Shown here piece after piece: positions 35,175 through 45,075 of a stretch of 64,000 nucleotides of DNA. The notes below the pieces were generated by a model that was not told the origin of the DNA, did no database searches, and saw only the letters and a program-made list of their open reading frames with translations. The stretch's first letter is position 1; each line of letters begins with the position of its first letter. The DNA is from an uncultured Chitinophaga sp. (lineage in GTDB: Bacteria > Bacteroidota > Bacteroidia > Cytophagales > Cyclobacteriaceae), in assembly GCA_902168205.1 (NCBI GenBank), contig CABHOK010000003.1, forward strand, positions 558,001 through 622,000, given 5' to 3'. A program made the translations under genes and the position numbers.

Positions 35175-36101
35175 TTACAACATATAAAAATTATCCTTCA
35201 CAACTTTCGTCTGGTTAGCATTGGCTTTTACATACTCATAGTCGCGTATCATTTCACGGAGATCCTTTTCAATGTTACGGGCCAACGTTGTCATCGGTGT
35301 ATCCGTAGCTTTGTTCTCGAACGGATCCTGTAAATGAATGGCCATTTTTTCGACCAGCAGGAACGAAGCCGAGATGAGTATAACCAGCAGCACCAGTATA
35401 CTGCCCAGGTGTTCCGTAAGACCAAATGGCAACAGCACAATAAACAGGTATAGTGCAAAATTTATATACAGGCTATAGGTAGTGGGGAACACTGTATTCT
35501 TGATACGTTCACATTTACCCATGGCATCGCACAAACGTGTTATAGTTCTGTCAATCTCCACCTGTTGAAAAGGATTGAGCAGACCTTCTTCCAGCATATA
35601 CTTCAGGTCGCGGTTGTGCAGCATCAGCAACGCATTGGGCACATGCATGTGGTTGCGTACAAACTTCAGGTCTTCGCGCGAAAGATACTGATCTGCATTC
35701 TTCAGTGGATCTTGTCCGCGCAACATCTGTCCTAAACTATAATTCCAGAACATCTGCCGTTTGGTGAAGTTTTCGGTAATTCGGCTTACGTCCACCGAAA
35801 ACTCCGGATCGTTAATAAACGCTTGCAACTGGCGGATCAGTGTTCGCGAGTCGTTCACAATAGCACCCCATATAATGCGCGCCTCCCACCAGCGATCGTA
35901 TGCCTGATTCGAACGGAACGCGAGCAGTAATGAAATGATGGTACCGATAATAGCCGGTATACTGAGCGGAATGGTTATGTGATGCAGGTTCAGATCTTCA
36001 TGCCACAACCCGAACGCTATAGCATATAGCGCTACAGCCGTAATTTCCCACTTGATCTTTCCCAATATATACGTCCAGGGTATATTCTTCTTCAATAACA
36101 T
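35175..36101 (-). CDS. Bestrophin-like channel protein
   Basis: A 308-residue membrane protein of the bestrophin/UPF0187 family, pentameric anion (or in bacteria cation) channels. The signature block IPLSIPAIIGTIISLLLAFRSNQAYDRWWEARIIWG (about 43-79) is intact. Later helices span about 205-250, with a charged C-terminal tail. Two genes of the same strand precede it; it lies 40 bases downstream of the universal stress protein gene, perhaps in one operon tied to ion or stress balance. Confidence 0.9.
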   Translation of the reverse strand: MLLKKNIPWTYILGKIKWEITAVALYAIAFGLWHEDLNLHHITIPLSIPAIIGTIISLLLAFRSNQAYDRWWEARIIWGAIVNDSRTLIRQLQAFINDPEFSVDVSRITENFTKRQMFWNYSLGQMLRGQDPLKNADQYLSREDLKFVRNHMHVPNALLMLHNRDLKYMLEEGLLNPFQQVEIDRTITRLCDAMGKCERIKNTVFPTTYSLYINFALYLFIVLLPFGLTEHLGSILVLLVILISASFLLVEKMAIHLQDPFENKATDTPMTTLARNIEKDLREMIRDYEYVKANANQTKVVKDNFYML

Positions 36102-36141
36102 AATCGTTCCTTTCGTTTAGCTATACTATATATTCAATTTC

Positions 36142-36810
36142 TTACACCGTTAGCACCGGCAACCCGAGGTGACTGACATCCACGTATTCACCCGCAGTCT
36201 CATCGTTTCGCTTGGCTTGTACAATAAGATCCACGTTCAGCTGATCAACCAGCGTGTTCAGCGGTTGATGTTTGTGTTCCTGTATCATAGACTGGTGGAT
36301 AACATGAAACGGAAGTTGCTGGAGCGAAGCCGACAGTGGCTGCGTGCGTTCGTCCAGGAAAAGCGCACGCTGTATTGTTTCACTGGGCTGTTGTTTTTTA
36401 GGTAATAACAGGAGCGGACAATCACTTTTATGCAACAGTTTCAACAACAGTTTATGTATATACTGTTTGCTTTGTTGAATAGAAGGCGGAGCGATAATGA
36501 TATCCGCTTCAAATCCTTCCAATAATTTTTGCATTACCGGGCGCGACATACCAAACTGGTGATGTTCTTCTGCTGCCATGGAAATGTTATTCTCAATTTT
36601 ATATTCTTTCCACGCGGCACGTAATGCATCGCGTTTGGTGGTGTTGATATGATCTTTCGCGGAAAGAAACAGGAGCTCCGTAATGGAATCAGAAATTTCA
36701 GAACTGCTGATCAGTACAATGCGGCCTTTGTTCTCCGTCATGTACGCAGCCATCTTCATAGCCTGCAGCGTGTCGGCTTCGAAAGTTGTTGGAATCAGTA
36801 TGTTTTTCAT
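36142..36810 (-). CDS. Universal stress protein (UspA) family
   Basis: A 222-residue cytoplasmic protein. The first half is a UspA-like Rossmann domain (MKNILIPTTFEADTLQAMKMAAYM, then ADIIIAPPSIQQSKQYIHKLLLKLLHKSDCPLLLLPKK), but the usual GxxGxxxGS nucleotide motif is degenerate. The second half (about 145-222) looks like a half-domain lacking the start. It is probably a stress-response or regulatory partner of the neighbouring channel. Confidence 0.78.
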   Translation of the reverse strand: MKNILIPTTFEADTLQAMKMAAYMTENKGRIVLISSSEISDSITELLFLSAKDHINTTKRDALRAAWKEYKIENNISMAAEEHHQFGMSRPVMQKLLEGFEADIIIAPPSIQQSKQYIHKLLLKLLHKSDCPLLLLPKKQQPSETIQRALFLDERTQPLSASLQQLPFHVIHQSMIQEHKHQPLNTLVDQLNVDLIVQAKRNDETAGEYVDVSHLGLPVLTV

Positions 36811-36897
36811 AACCGTGTTCTTTTAGGTACAATACAAAAGAACGGAGCGGTTATTAGGGGGCTTTTAAGGTGAGATTAAAATGTGATAAGAATTATT

Positions 36898-38280
36898 TTA
36901 ATCCGTTCTTAATCTCATGTTCTGTGGAAATTGGACAAAGACTTTCGTTCCTTCGTTCGGGCGTGAGTGTACTTTCATTTTCCCACCATGCAAACGGATG
37001 ATGCGTGAAGCCAACGGGAGGCCTATACCATACCCGGTATACTTGGAAGTATTACTCGCACGGAAGAACGGTTCGTAAATATGCTCCAGGTCTTTTTCCG
37101 GAATACCAATGCCGTAATCGGAAATGTTGATAAAGAAGTCGCTCTTGTTGAACGACAGCGTAACCAGCACCTCTTTATTGTCCGAATACTTGATGCTGTT
37201 CTGAATGATATTGGTGAATGCCAGTTCCATCCATATATCCGAGCACATAAAAGTATATATATACGGATTGTCTTCGGAGGGCTGCACCATGACCTTTACC
37301 TGGTTGCCCGGCATACGTTTATCCAAATTTATCTTGATGCTCATCAGCAGCTCATCCAGTTGCAGCGGCTCTATCTTCTGCTTTTTACCTTCGTAACTGA
37401 TCTGCGAAAGCCGTAACAGACTTGAGGTAACTTCTTCCAGTTTCAACGCTTCGTGGTGCATGGTGCCGATCGACTTTAAGTAGTCTTCGTTTGAGCGTGG
37501 CGCCTGCTGTATCACTTCGGCTTCACCCAGAATAGAAGTAAGTGGTGTGCGAAGTTCATGCGAGGCATTGCTGATAAAATTACGCTGCAACTCAAATGTA
37601 GTTTCGAGCCGGTCGAGCATGGAGTTGAAAGTGTTGGCGATTTCGGAAAGTTCATCTTTGCCATTACCACCGGGCACACGTTCGCTGAGGTTGGATGTAG
37701 TTATATCGTGCACCTTGGAGACAATGGCAGATATAGGTAGCATAATGCGCGTAGCAAATATACGTCCGAGTGCAAAGACGATGATACAGCTGAATAAAAA
37801 GCCGCCCAGTAAAACATTACGCAAAAAGGTGATGTGATTTTCAAAAGTCTCATCGTAGGCGGAAGCAATTACGAAGTTGCGTCCGTTGGCCGATGTATAG
37901 GTGCTGCCGGAGAAGTGCAGGAAGCCGTGATTATATTCTGCGAAGCCGGTTTGCTTTAAGGTTTTTATAAACGACTCGGGTATATGAGGCACTTGCTGCT
38001 GGACGTGTTCGAGGTAAAGCGAGTCATCGTAAATGAAATATTCTCGCTCGCGCGGTAGTCGTTGTAAGTGTCGCTCGCGGATTTCCTTTACTACGCTGCT
38101 GTTGATTTCCGTTACACCAAAATGACTTTCAGCCGCTAGCGATGCCCGTACTTTCAGGCGTGTAAAAAAAATAGTATGGGCATGTTGTATGGAAAGTATA
38201 TATACGCAGGCGATGAACAGCAGCAGGATGGTACCTGTCATCAAGGTAAAGACGAGGGATATTTTGGTGCGGATTGTCAT
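36898..38280 (-). CDS. Sensor histidine kinase (HAMP/HisKA)
   Basis: A 460-residue kinase. Two membrane helices (about 7-30 and 156-180) enclose a periplasmic sensor (about 31-155). A HAMP linker (about 176-230), HisKA with FISNASHELRTPLTS (phospho-His241) and HATPase_c with FTNIIQNSIKYSD, DYGIGIPEKD and TGYGIGLPLA complete the usual architecture. Paired with the OmpR-type regulator upstream (45 bases apart). The signal is not known. Confidence 0.93.
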   Translation of the reverse strand: MTIRTKISLVFTLMTGTILLLFIACVYILSIQHAHTIFFTRLKVRASLAAESHFGVTEINSSVVKEIRERHLQRLPREREYFIYDDSLYLEHVQQQVPHIPESFIKTLKQTGFAEYNHGFLHFSGSTYTSANGRNFVIASAYDETFENHITFLRNVLLGGFLFSCIIVFALGRIFATRIMLPISAIVSKVHDITTSNLSERVPGGNGKDELSEIANTFNSMLDRLETTFELQRNFISNASHELRTPLTSILGEAEVIQQAPRSNEDYLKSIGTMHHEALKLEEVTSSLLRLSQISYEGKKQKIEPLQLDELLMSIKINLDKRMPGNQVKVMVQPSEDNPYIYTFMCSDIWMELAFTNIIQNSIKYSDNKEVLVTLSFNKSDFFINISDYGIGIPEKDLEHIYEPFFRASNTSKYTGYGIGLPLASRIIRLHGGKMKVHSRPNEGTKVFVQFPQNMRLRTD

Positions 38281-38325
38281 GTGCCGGTGCTGGGTCGGAA
38301 AATATACAGGTATAAATATATAACG

Positions 38326-39006
38326 CTATGCCTGTTCCTCGCGTAGCACGTAGCCCATTCCAACCACCGTTTGAATAAGTTTTCTGTCACGTTGCTTGTC
38401 TACTTTTCTGCGCAGGTAATTAATATATACATCGACCACGTTGGTATTCATGTCAAAGTTAATATCCCACACGCGTTCCAGTATTTCCACACGTGTAAAA
38501 ACACGGCCTTTGTTGCGCGCCAGAAATTCCAGGAGATTATATTCTTTAGCCGTAAGCGTAATGCGATCATCGCCACGCTTCACGGTTTTTCCGCGGGTGT
38601 CAATAACGAGGTCGTCAATGGTAATAACATCGGGTGTAGTCTGGCCTGCAGCTCTTCGGGTTACAGCAGTCATGCGCGCCAGCAGTTCAGAAAATTTGAA
38701 CGGCTTGATCATATAGTCATCGGCACCAGATTCCAAACCGGTCACTACATTTTCAGAAGTTCCCAGGGCCGTTAACATAATGATAGACGTTGGTATCTGC
38801 TGGCTGCGGATCTTCCGGCACAACTCAATTCCGTTCATGGAAGGCAGCATGATGTCGAGTATGATCAGATCCGGAGTGTTAGCCTGAATCATCTGCCAGG
38901 CTGTAACGCCATCCATCGCTACGGAAACTTCATGATTGGCTTCAATCAATCCTCTGCGAATGAATGATACTACATTCGGCTCATCTTCTACCAAAAGAAC
39001 TTTCAT
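38326..39006 (-). CDS. OmpR-family response regulator
   Basis: A 226-residue regulator with receiver (Asp51 in LIILDIMLP, MLTALG, YMIKPF) and winged-helix DNA-binding domain (about 128-222: LTAKEYNLLEFLARNKGRVFTR, NVVDVYINYLRRKVD, VVGMGYVL). It precedes its kinase in the operon. The close similarity to the pair at 52277-54315 suggests an older duplication. Confidence 0.94.
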   Translation of the reverse strand: MKVLLVEDEPNVVSFIRRGLIEANHEVSVAMDGVTAWQMIQANTPDLIILDIMLPSMNGIELCRKIRSQQIPTSIIMLTALGTSENVVTGLESGADDYMIKPFKFSELLARMTAVTRRAAGQTTPDVITIDDLVIDTRGKTVKRGDDRITLTAKEYNLLEFLARNKGRVFTRVEILERVWDINFDMNTNVVDVYINYLRRKVDKQRDRKLIQTVVGMGYVLREEQA

Positions 39007-39154
39007 AGGAAAATCGTAACGTCAAACATACGTCATAAAACGCAAACAATTAAATCACCGGAATGTTTGAAAGCATACCGTGATTAACTGCATAGCATTC
39101 TAATGTATATTTAATGTATACTATAGGAGATAAAAAATGGATGTAGCTAGTAGC

Positions 39155-39964
39155 TTAACGCACCAGGATCAGCTCTTCATTGATCTTGTCGATTACCTTT
39201 TCAAGTGCTTCGTTTAATACCTGTGGTTCTTCCAGCATGGGGAAATGGCTGGTGCCGTGAATGATGTGTAACTCGTATCCGGCAGTGGCATATTTACGCA
39301 GCAACTCTTCATTGGTGGGTATATAATCAACGTTGATCAGGTATATCTTGAAAGGTAATGATTGCAACAATTCGCGTTCGCGTGTCGGGAAGCTGAATAC
39401 ATCTTGCACCGAACGTATACCCATGGGTTGATACGCGTTTCGATAATCATTTATGATCGTGTGTGTAATTTTAGGATCTGTATCTGGCGACAGTAAACCT
39501 TGTTGTGCATACGTCTCTACAGTATCAGCAAAATTTGTGTTGAGTTGTTCGAGAATGGAGTCTACCTGCTGTTGTACTTCTTCATTCAGTTCTTCACCGG
39601 CATTCTTTAATGCATCGATCACAACAACACCAATGATAGAATCTTTTCGCATGGAAGCAGCCTCCAGAATAATATCAGCACCCATTGAGTGTCCAATCAA
39701 AACTACATTTGATAATTTCAGTGAGTCGATAATGCTCACGATATCCTTACCAAACTCATGTATAGTCCAGTTAACGCGGTCTCTTCCGGACTGACCGTGG
39801 CCGGGTAAATCGACAGCCACTACGGAATAATTCGTTTTGAAATATTCGATCTGTTCACGCCAATACTCTTTGTTGATAAAAGCGCCATGAACAAAAAGAA
39901 GGGTGATTTCACCATCACCAGCTTGCACGTAATCAATTACGGTCTCATTCGCGAGGATTGTCAT
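39155..39964 (-). CDS. Alpha/beta hydrolase
   Basis: A 269-residue cytoplasmic alpha/beta hydrolase. The oxyanion HG is at FVHGAF (about 24-29), the nucleophile elbow is GHSMG (Ser93), and the catalytic His lies in HGTSHFPMLEEP near 245. VDLPGHGQSGRD is typical of the fold. The substrate is unknown (esterase or lipase-like). It is a single gene; 235 bases separate it from mqo on the same strand. Confidence 0.85.
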   Translation of the reverse strand: MTILANETVIDYVQAGDGEITLLFVHGAFINKEYWREQIEYFKTNYSVVAVDLPGHGQSGRDRVNWTIHEFGKDIVSIIDSLKLSNVVLIGHSMGADIILEAASMRKDSIIGVVVIDALKNAGEELNEEVQQQVDSILEQLNTNFADTVETYAQQGLLSPDTDPKITHTIINDYRNAYQPMGIRSVQDVFSFPTRERELLQSLPFKIYLINVDYIPTNEELLRKYATAGYELHIIHGTSHFPMLEEPQVLNEALEKVIDKINEELILVR

Positions 39965-40133
39965 AGGTTATGGGGATTGGAGGGACCTAAATAATTTTGG
40001 TAATTGTCAAAAAATCGTGCCCACTGTGCCCGATAGCTATGAGTTTAGCGCGAGGTAATTCTGCAAGTCAGGGTACTGTTGAATGAAGCAACATTGTGCG
40101 GAAGTATATATACTTTGTGTGTTACACCTTTTG

Positions 40134-40171
40134 GTAAAAAAAGAATGCACCCGCAGAGCAAGTGCATTCTT
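40134..40171 (-). terminator. Intrinsic terminator of mqo
   Basis: AAGAATGCAC (40141-40150) pairs perfectly with GTGCATTCTT (40162-40171) around an 11-base loop. On the minus strand it runs into TTTTTTT. Confidence 0.88.
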
Positions 40172-40200
40172 TATATGTATATAGTGTGATGCTGTATAGA

Positions 40201-41712
40201 TCAGGCAGGTACCGTGTTGAGTCCCAACACTTCGTTGGTTATAGACCGTGCTTCCTGCAGCAATGCAGGGTTATCTGCCAAAGTCTGCCCGTATGATGGA
40301 ATCATTTGTTTGAGCTTGGATTGCCATGCCTGTGATTTAAGTTTATCACCATAGCAACGCTGCAACAACGTAAGCATAATCGATACAGCGGTAGATGCTC
40401 CGGGAGATGCGCCCAGCAAGGCAGCTATACTTCCATCGGAAGCGCTTACTACTTCTGTTCCGAACTCAAGAACACCCACATGTTCTTTATCTTTTTTAAT
40501 TACCTGCACGCGCTGTCCGGCAACTTCCAGTTCCCAGTCTTCCATTTTGGCTTCCGGGTAAAATTCCTTCAGCGCTTCAAGGCGATCTTCCGGAGACTGA
40601 CGTACCTGGTTGATGAGATACTTGGTGAGCGGTATATTGTCTATACCCGCAGCCAGCATCGGTATAATGTTATCGTGTTGTATGGATTTGATCAGATCGA
40701 AGTACGATCCTTCTTTCAAAAACTTGGTAGAGAAACCTGCGTAGGGTCCGAAGAGCAATGCGCGCTCACCATTGATAATGCGTGTATCCAGGTGAGGCAC
40801 AGACATAGGAGGGGAGCCCACGGCAGCTTTACCATATACTTTTGCCTGGTGTTGTTCAATCACGGCAGGGTTTGTACACTTCAGCCATTGCCCGCTTACC
40901 GGGAAACCACCGAAGCCGCGCCCTTCCGGTATATCTGATTTTTCGAGCAGGCGAAGTGAACCACCACCGGCACCGATAAATATAAACTTCGAACGTATTT
41001 TTCTCTTCTCGCCTGTGGCGCGGTTCTTTACTTTGATCTTCCAGTTACCATTGTCTTCTTTTTTCAGATCGCGCACTTCATGGTTAAAGTGCATGGTAAC
41101 GCCTGGCATTTCCTGTAGCATGCTGAACATGCTGCGGGTAAGCGCGCCAAAGTTTACGTCTGTTCCCTGGTCCATGCGCGTAGCCGCGATTTTCTCCTGG
41201 CGATCGCGTCCTTTCATGATCAACGGTATCCATTGATCCAGTAGATTGGGATCTTCCGAGTAAACCATGCCCTTGAATAAAGGATTCGTCTGCAGGGCAT
41301 CATAACGCTTACGCAGATAGTTTACATTCTCCTCTCCCCACACAAAGCTCATGTGCGGAATTGGTGTTATAAAACTTTCGGGTAATTGTATATGATTCTT
41401 CTGGATCAGGTATGCCCAGAATTGTTTAGAGATCTCAAACGACTCGGCAATTTTTATAGCCTTCGAAATGTCGATTGAGCCATCGGCCTTTTCCGGTGTG
41501 TAATTTAATTCACAAAACGCGGAGTGCCCTGTACCGGCATTGTTCCAGGCATCAGAGCTTTCGGCAGCCGCTACATCCAATCGTTCGTAAATTTCAATGG
41601 TGAGTTCAGGTTCGAGTTCCTTCAATAAAACGCCAAGTGTGGCGCTCATAATTCCGGCACCGATCAACACTACATCACAATCTTTATTCTGGGAATTACT
41701 CTTCGTAGACAT
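40201..41712 (-). CDS. mqo: Malate:quinone oxidoreductase
   Basis: A 503-residue FAD-dependent peripheral membrane enzyme that oxidises malate to oxaloacetate and passes electrons to menaquinone, bypassing NAD malate dehydrogenase. [18 protein letters not shown] (about 14-31) binds [64 protein letters not shown] and [16 protein letters not shown] are blocks I know from Mqo. Length is normal. Confidence 0.95.
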   Translation of the reverse strand: MSTKSNSQNKDCDVVLIGAGIMSATLGVLLKELEPELTIEIYERLDVAAAESSDAWNNAGTGHSAFCELNYTPEKADGSIDISKAIKIAESFEISKQFWAYLIQKNHIQLPESFITPIPHMSFVWGEENVNYLRKRYDALQTNPLFKGMVYSEDPNLLDQWIPLIMKGRDRQEKIAATRMDQGTDVNFGALTRSMFSMLQEMPGVTMHFNHEVRDLKKEDNGNWKIKVKNRATGEKRKIRSKFIFIGAGGGSLRLLEKSDIPEGRGFGGFPVSGQWLKCTNPAVIEQHQAKVYGKAAVGSPPMSVPHLDTRIINGERALLFGPYAGFSTKFLKEGSYFDLIKSIQHDNIIPMLAAGIDNIPLTKYLINQVRQSPEDRLEALKEFYPEAKMEDWELEVAGQRVQVIKKDKEHVGVLEFGTEVVSASDGSIAALLGASPGASTAVSIMLTLLQRCYGDKLKSQAWQSKLKQMIPSYGQTLADNPALLQEARSITNEVLGLNTVPA

Positions 41713-41876
41713 GGTATAAAAAGACGTTGCGTAAACTTATGAAAGTATTAACTAAAAATATAGAGGAAAAGTTGTCTCAAAAATTCTGTCAACGTTTTCG
41801 GAACGCACAAAAATGAAAAAAAAGTACAGGCATTGTTTTTTCCTTTTTGATGATAGCAAAATAATGTCTATGAGTT

Positions 41877-43022
41877 ATGAATACCGATCGATGGTTAGGA
41901 AGTATAATATTCTGTACAATAGTTGCGTTATCCGCAGCCTGCAGCGATATAGGGATAACGGGCACTGCTAAAGGCGGTGAAGATATACCTACCATTGGCG
42001 AATCGCAGGTTACTGTTGTTGCTACCTCTACCAAGCAATGGACGGGCGTGGCCGTTTCGCAGCAATTCAGATTACCACAATTGAAAGTGTTTGCCAATTA
42101 CCCGAACTGGTCTGCCGATCATTCTGTATCGGTAGTAAATATGACAAATCCCACAACGGCCATACCGTATCCGGATGTAAACTGGAATACATGGGCTCCC
42201 GGCTTAAAACCCGAAGAACATTTTATTTGTGTACAATCAGTATACGTAGATCGTAATGATTACCTGTGGGTACTCGATGCTGCGAATCCAAAACGCGAAG
42301 ACCGCTATACCGGAGTTGTGGATGGTGGGGCTAAACTGGTACAGATCGATCTGGAGACCGATCGTATCGTAAATGTTATCGTATTTAAAGATCCGGTTAT
42401 CAAACCCAATAGTTACCTGAATGATATACGCATTGATGAACAACGTGAAATAGGGTATATAACTGATTCTAATGAAGGCGCTATTATAGTGGTTGATCTT
42501 GATTCCGGTAAATCCTGGCGATTGCTGGATGCCAGCAGTTCAACCAAGTCGGAAAACCTGGTGCTGACCATAGATGGTGAACAGTATACAGATGCAGAAG
42601 GTGGCTACCCGGTAGTTCACGCAGATGGTATAGCGCTGAGTCCGGATGGACTATATTTATACTGGCGACCGCTTACCGGTAAAAGCCTTTACCGTGTAGA
42701 GACATCGTTGCTGATATATCCAGAGTTTTATGCAGGCAAGCTGGAGGTGGAAGTCGAGAACATAGGCAATTTCCCTCCGTCTGACGGAATGATATTCGAT
42801 AAGGAAGGAAATCTATATATGGCCTCCATCGAGGAAAATGCCATTCGGGTATTCGATGGTAAATCCAGTCGCATTGTAGCGCGGAGCAAAGATTTAAAAT
42901 GGCCGGATTCTTTTTCAGTGGGAGCAGACGGTGCTGTATATGTTAGTACATCGCAGCAGAACATCAGCAATCCTGTTGAACCATACCGGATTTTGAAATT
43001 TCAACCGGAGTCATCAGACTAG
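41877..43022 (+). CDS. Yellow/major royal jelly protein-like lipoprotein
   Basis: A 381-residue exported lipoprotein (lipobox LSAAC, Cys22). The mature chain is a six-bladed propeller of the MRJP/yellow family: CVQSVYVDRNDYLWVLDAANP (about 118-138), KLVQIDLETDRIV, SYLNDIRIDEQREIGYITDS (about 178-197), VHADGIALSPDGLYLYWRPLTGKSLYRV and the closing DGAVYVSTSQ. Bacterial members have been linked to ligand binding or dopachrome-like conversions; the substrate here is unknown. It is followed by the DUF72 gene. Confidence 0.85.
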   Translation: MNTDRWLGSIIFCTIVALSAACSDIGITGTAKGGEDIPTIGESQVTVVATSTKQWTGVAVSQQFRLPQLKVFANYPNWSADHSVSVVNMTNPTTAIPYPDVNWNTWAPGLKPEEHFICVQSVYVDRNDYLWVLDAANPKREDRYTGVVDGGAKLVQIDLETDRIVNVIVFKDPVIKPNSYLNDIRIDEQREIGYITDSNEGAIIVVDLDSGKSWRLLDASSSTKSENLVLTIDGEQYTDAEGGYPVVHADGIALSPDGLYLYWRPLTGKSLYRVETSLLIYPEFYAGKLEVEVENIGNFPPSDGMIFDKEGNLYMASIEENAIRVFDGKSSRIVARSKDLKWPDSFSVGADGAVYVSTSQQNISNPVEPYRILKFQPESSD

Positions 43023-43047
43023 GTTGCTTTTTTAATTCAGGTGATTC

Positions 43048-43761
43048 ATGAAATGCTGGACAGGCTGCTCGGGTTTTTCATATCCCGAGTGGAAGGGGTT
43101 ATTTTATCCTGAGAAATTATCATCACGAAAATGGTTTGAGTATTACTGCGAGAAGTTTAATACGGTAGAATTGAATAATACATTCTATCGCTTTCCACAG
43201 ATTGAACATTTAAAAGGATGGTATGAGCGCAGTCCTGCGCAATTCAGGTTTGCCATAAAGGCTCCCCGCATCATTACGCACTATAAACGATTTAAAAACG
43301 CAGATGACGAACTGCAGCGTTTTTACGACACCGTATACTCAGGCCTGTCTGAAAAACTGGGAAGTATATTATTTCAGCTTCACCCGGCAATGCAATACAA
43401 CGAAGAGAACCTGGAGCGCATACTCAGTACGTTGCAAAGTAATTTTACCAATGTTGTGGAGTTCAGGCATGTGAGCTGGTGGAATAATGATGTGTTGAAA
43501 CAACTGAAACATCATCGCGTTACATTCTGCAGCATCAGTTATCCTGGTCTGCCGGAAGATATATATCAAACGGCACCCGTGGTGTATTACCGTTTTCATG
43601 GTATACCGAAGCTATATTACTCCGATTATGATGCCGATACATTGAAAGAAGCTCATCACGCAATAGCAGTGCTAAAGCACGTGAAGGAAGCGTATGTATA
43701 TTTTAATAATACAGCGCACGGGCATGCTTTGAATAATGCGCTATACTTTAAATCTCTCTGA
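43048..43761 (+). CDS. DUF72 (YecE-like) TIM-barrel protein
   Basis: A 237-residue protein with the DUF72 start WTGCSGFSYPEWKG-FYP and conserved EYY-KFNTVELNNTFYRFP. FAIKAPRIITHYKRF, ILFQLHPAMQYNE, VVEFRHVSWW and YYRFHGIPKLY mark the remaining barrel blocks. No catalytic function is established for the family. It lies 25 bases after the MRJP-like gene, probably in the same operon. Confidence 0.9.
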   Translation: MKCWTGCSGFSYPEWKGLFYPEKLSSRKWFEYYCEKFNTVELNNTFYRFPQIEHLKGWYERSPAQFRFAIKAPRIITHYKRFKNADDELQRFYDTVYSGLSEKLGSILFQLHPAMQYNEENLERILSTLQSNFTNVVEFRHVSWWNNDVLKQLKHHRVTFCSISYPGLPEDIYQTAPVVYYRFHGIPKLYYSDYDADTLKEAHHAIAVLKHVKEAYVYFNNTAHGHALNNALYFKSL

Positions 43762-44104
43762 GTTATTTTATTACATCTTGTCGTATTTCCCTTGAGCTAT
43801 AGTTTGCGAAGGAGAGGAGGTCGGTTAATCGCGCAAGCTTGTATTAAAATATATTCTGCGTAAATCTGCCCGATAGTCATCGGGGGAAAGGGTATAAAAT
43901 AAAAACAGGCCCGGTATGACTAGCATCATCCGGGCCTGTAAACCTAACCTACTCTACCCTTGCCAACTATATATAAATTGCCGTGCCATCGGTTTTTAGG
44001 CTGTATACCGGCTTTTTCAGCGAAAATTGTGGAGCGTATGCCTCAATTCTGTTTATTAATATCAGCAATACAATGTTTATATTGCCTGTGCATAATTTTT
44101 AAAT
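43762..44104. other. Gene-free region with a minus-strand terminator
   Basis: No credible protein frame on either strand. A small hairpin CCCGAT/ATCGGG (43869-43884) and a strong minus-strand terminator (described separately) are present, suggesting that a small RNA may be made here. Confidence 0.5.
43896..43963 (-). terminator. Orphan minus-strand terminator with TAGGTTAGGT motif
   Basis: ACAGGCCCGG (43905-43914) pairs perfectly with CCGGGCCTGT (43930-43939). On the minus strand it runs into TTTTTATTTT. It is preceded by AGTAGGTTAGGTTT on that strand. No minus-strand gene lies upstream within 1.1 kb, so it may end a small RNA. Confidence 0.6.
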
Positions 44105-44974
44105 ATGACCCGATTCCTTCATACTCTTTTTCTCATTTTGCTGGTATCTATAGCTGCCAGCGCACAAAAACAGGCTTCCAAAAAAGAATGGATTAAACTT
44201 TTCAACGGTAGGGATATACGCGACTGGATGGTAAAGATCCACCATCACGATGAAGGTGTAAACTTCGGAAATACCTTTCGTGTAAAAGATGGCGCTATAC
44301 AAGTTCGCTACGATCAGTATGGCGATTTCAATGATCAGTTCGGACATCTATATTACAAGCAGCCGTTCTCGTATTATCACCTGGTAATTGAATATCGTTT
44401 TGTTGGCGACCTGCAAAAAGGAGCTCCTGATTATACATTGCGTAACAGCGGTGTAATGTTTCATTCACAGGATCCGCGTACCATGCCGAAAGAGCAGGAT
44501 TGGCCTATATCTATCGAGATGCAATTTCTCGGTGGTCTGAGCGATGGCAAATCGCGAACCACCGGTAACATGTGTTCTCCAGGAACAATAATTACCTACA
44601 ATGGTAAGGTTGATGATCGGCACTGCATCAACTCTTCTTCAAAAACATACGATGGCGATCAATGGGTACGTGCTGAATTGATTGTACTGGGCGATTCGCT
44701 GATCAAACACGTAATCAATGGTGAACTGGTAATGCAATATAGCGAGCCGCGCATCGCTGGAGGTGTTGTACATAACTACGATCCGACTGTATGGCAGGAA
44801 GGAAAATTACTGAGTGAAGGATATATAGCATTGCAAAGTGAAGGTCAGCCGATCGATTTCAGAAAAGTAGAATTACTACCACTGAAAGGATGCATGGACC
44901 CGAAGGCACTGAACTATAAAGATTACTATCTTAAATCCGATCCGTCTGCATGCCGGTATAAAAGTGCAAAGTGA
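44105..44974 (+). CDS. Secreted DUF1080 (3-keto-disaccharide hydrolase-like) protein
   Basis: A 289-residue exported protein (signal peptide to ASAQ). The DUF1080 domain is shown by WIKLFNGRDIRDWMVKI, YYHLVIEYRFVGD, RNSGVMFHSQDPRTM, DWPISIEMQFLGG and EGYIALQSEGQPIDFRKVELLPL, a lectin-like sandwich known from glycoside-hydrolysing proteins. The end GCMDPKALNYKDYY...SACRY is a short cysteine-bearing motif found at the ends of secreted proteins in this phylum. It is a single gene. Confidence 0.88.
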   Translation: MTRFLHTLFLILLVSIAASAQKQASKKEWIKLFNGRDIRDWMVKIHHHDEGVNFGNTFRVKDGAIQVRYDQYGDFNDQFGHLYYKQPFSYYHLVIEYRFVGDLQKGAPDYTLRNSGVMFHSQDPRTMPKEQDWPISIEMQFLGGLSDGKSRTTGNMCSPGTIITYNGKVDDRHCINSSSKTYDGDQWVRAELIVLGDSLIKHVINGELVMQYSEPRIAGGVVHNYDPTVWQEGKLLSEGYIALQSEGQPIDFRKVELLPLKGCMDPKALNYKDYYLKSDPSACRYKSAK

Positions 44975-45012
44975 GTTGAATGTTATAGCTGGAACAACAA
45001 AACTGTAGTTAT

Positions 45013-45045
45013 AAAAAATGCTCCCGGTTGGGAGCATTTTTATTT
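45013..45045. terminator. Bidirectional terminator
   Basis: AAAATGCTCCC (45015-45025) pairs with GGGAGCATTTT (45030-45040) around GGTT. A-runs and T-runs flank it, serving the convergent genes ending at 44974 and 45076. Confidence 0.9.
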
Positions 45046-45075
45046 CAGCCATCTTCTGCTCAATCTCACTATAGA

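Noticed and set aside
43960-44196. 78-codon plus-strand frame before the DUF1080 gene
   Set aside because: It overlaps the signal peptide of that gene in another frame and has no protein-like features.
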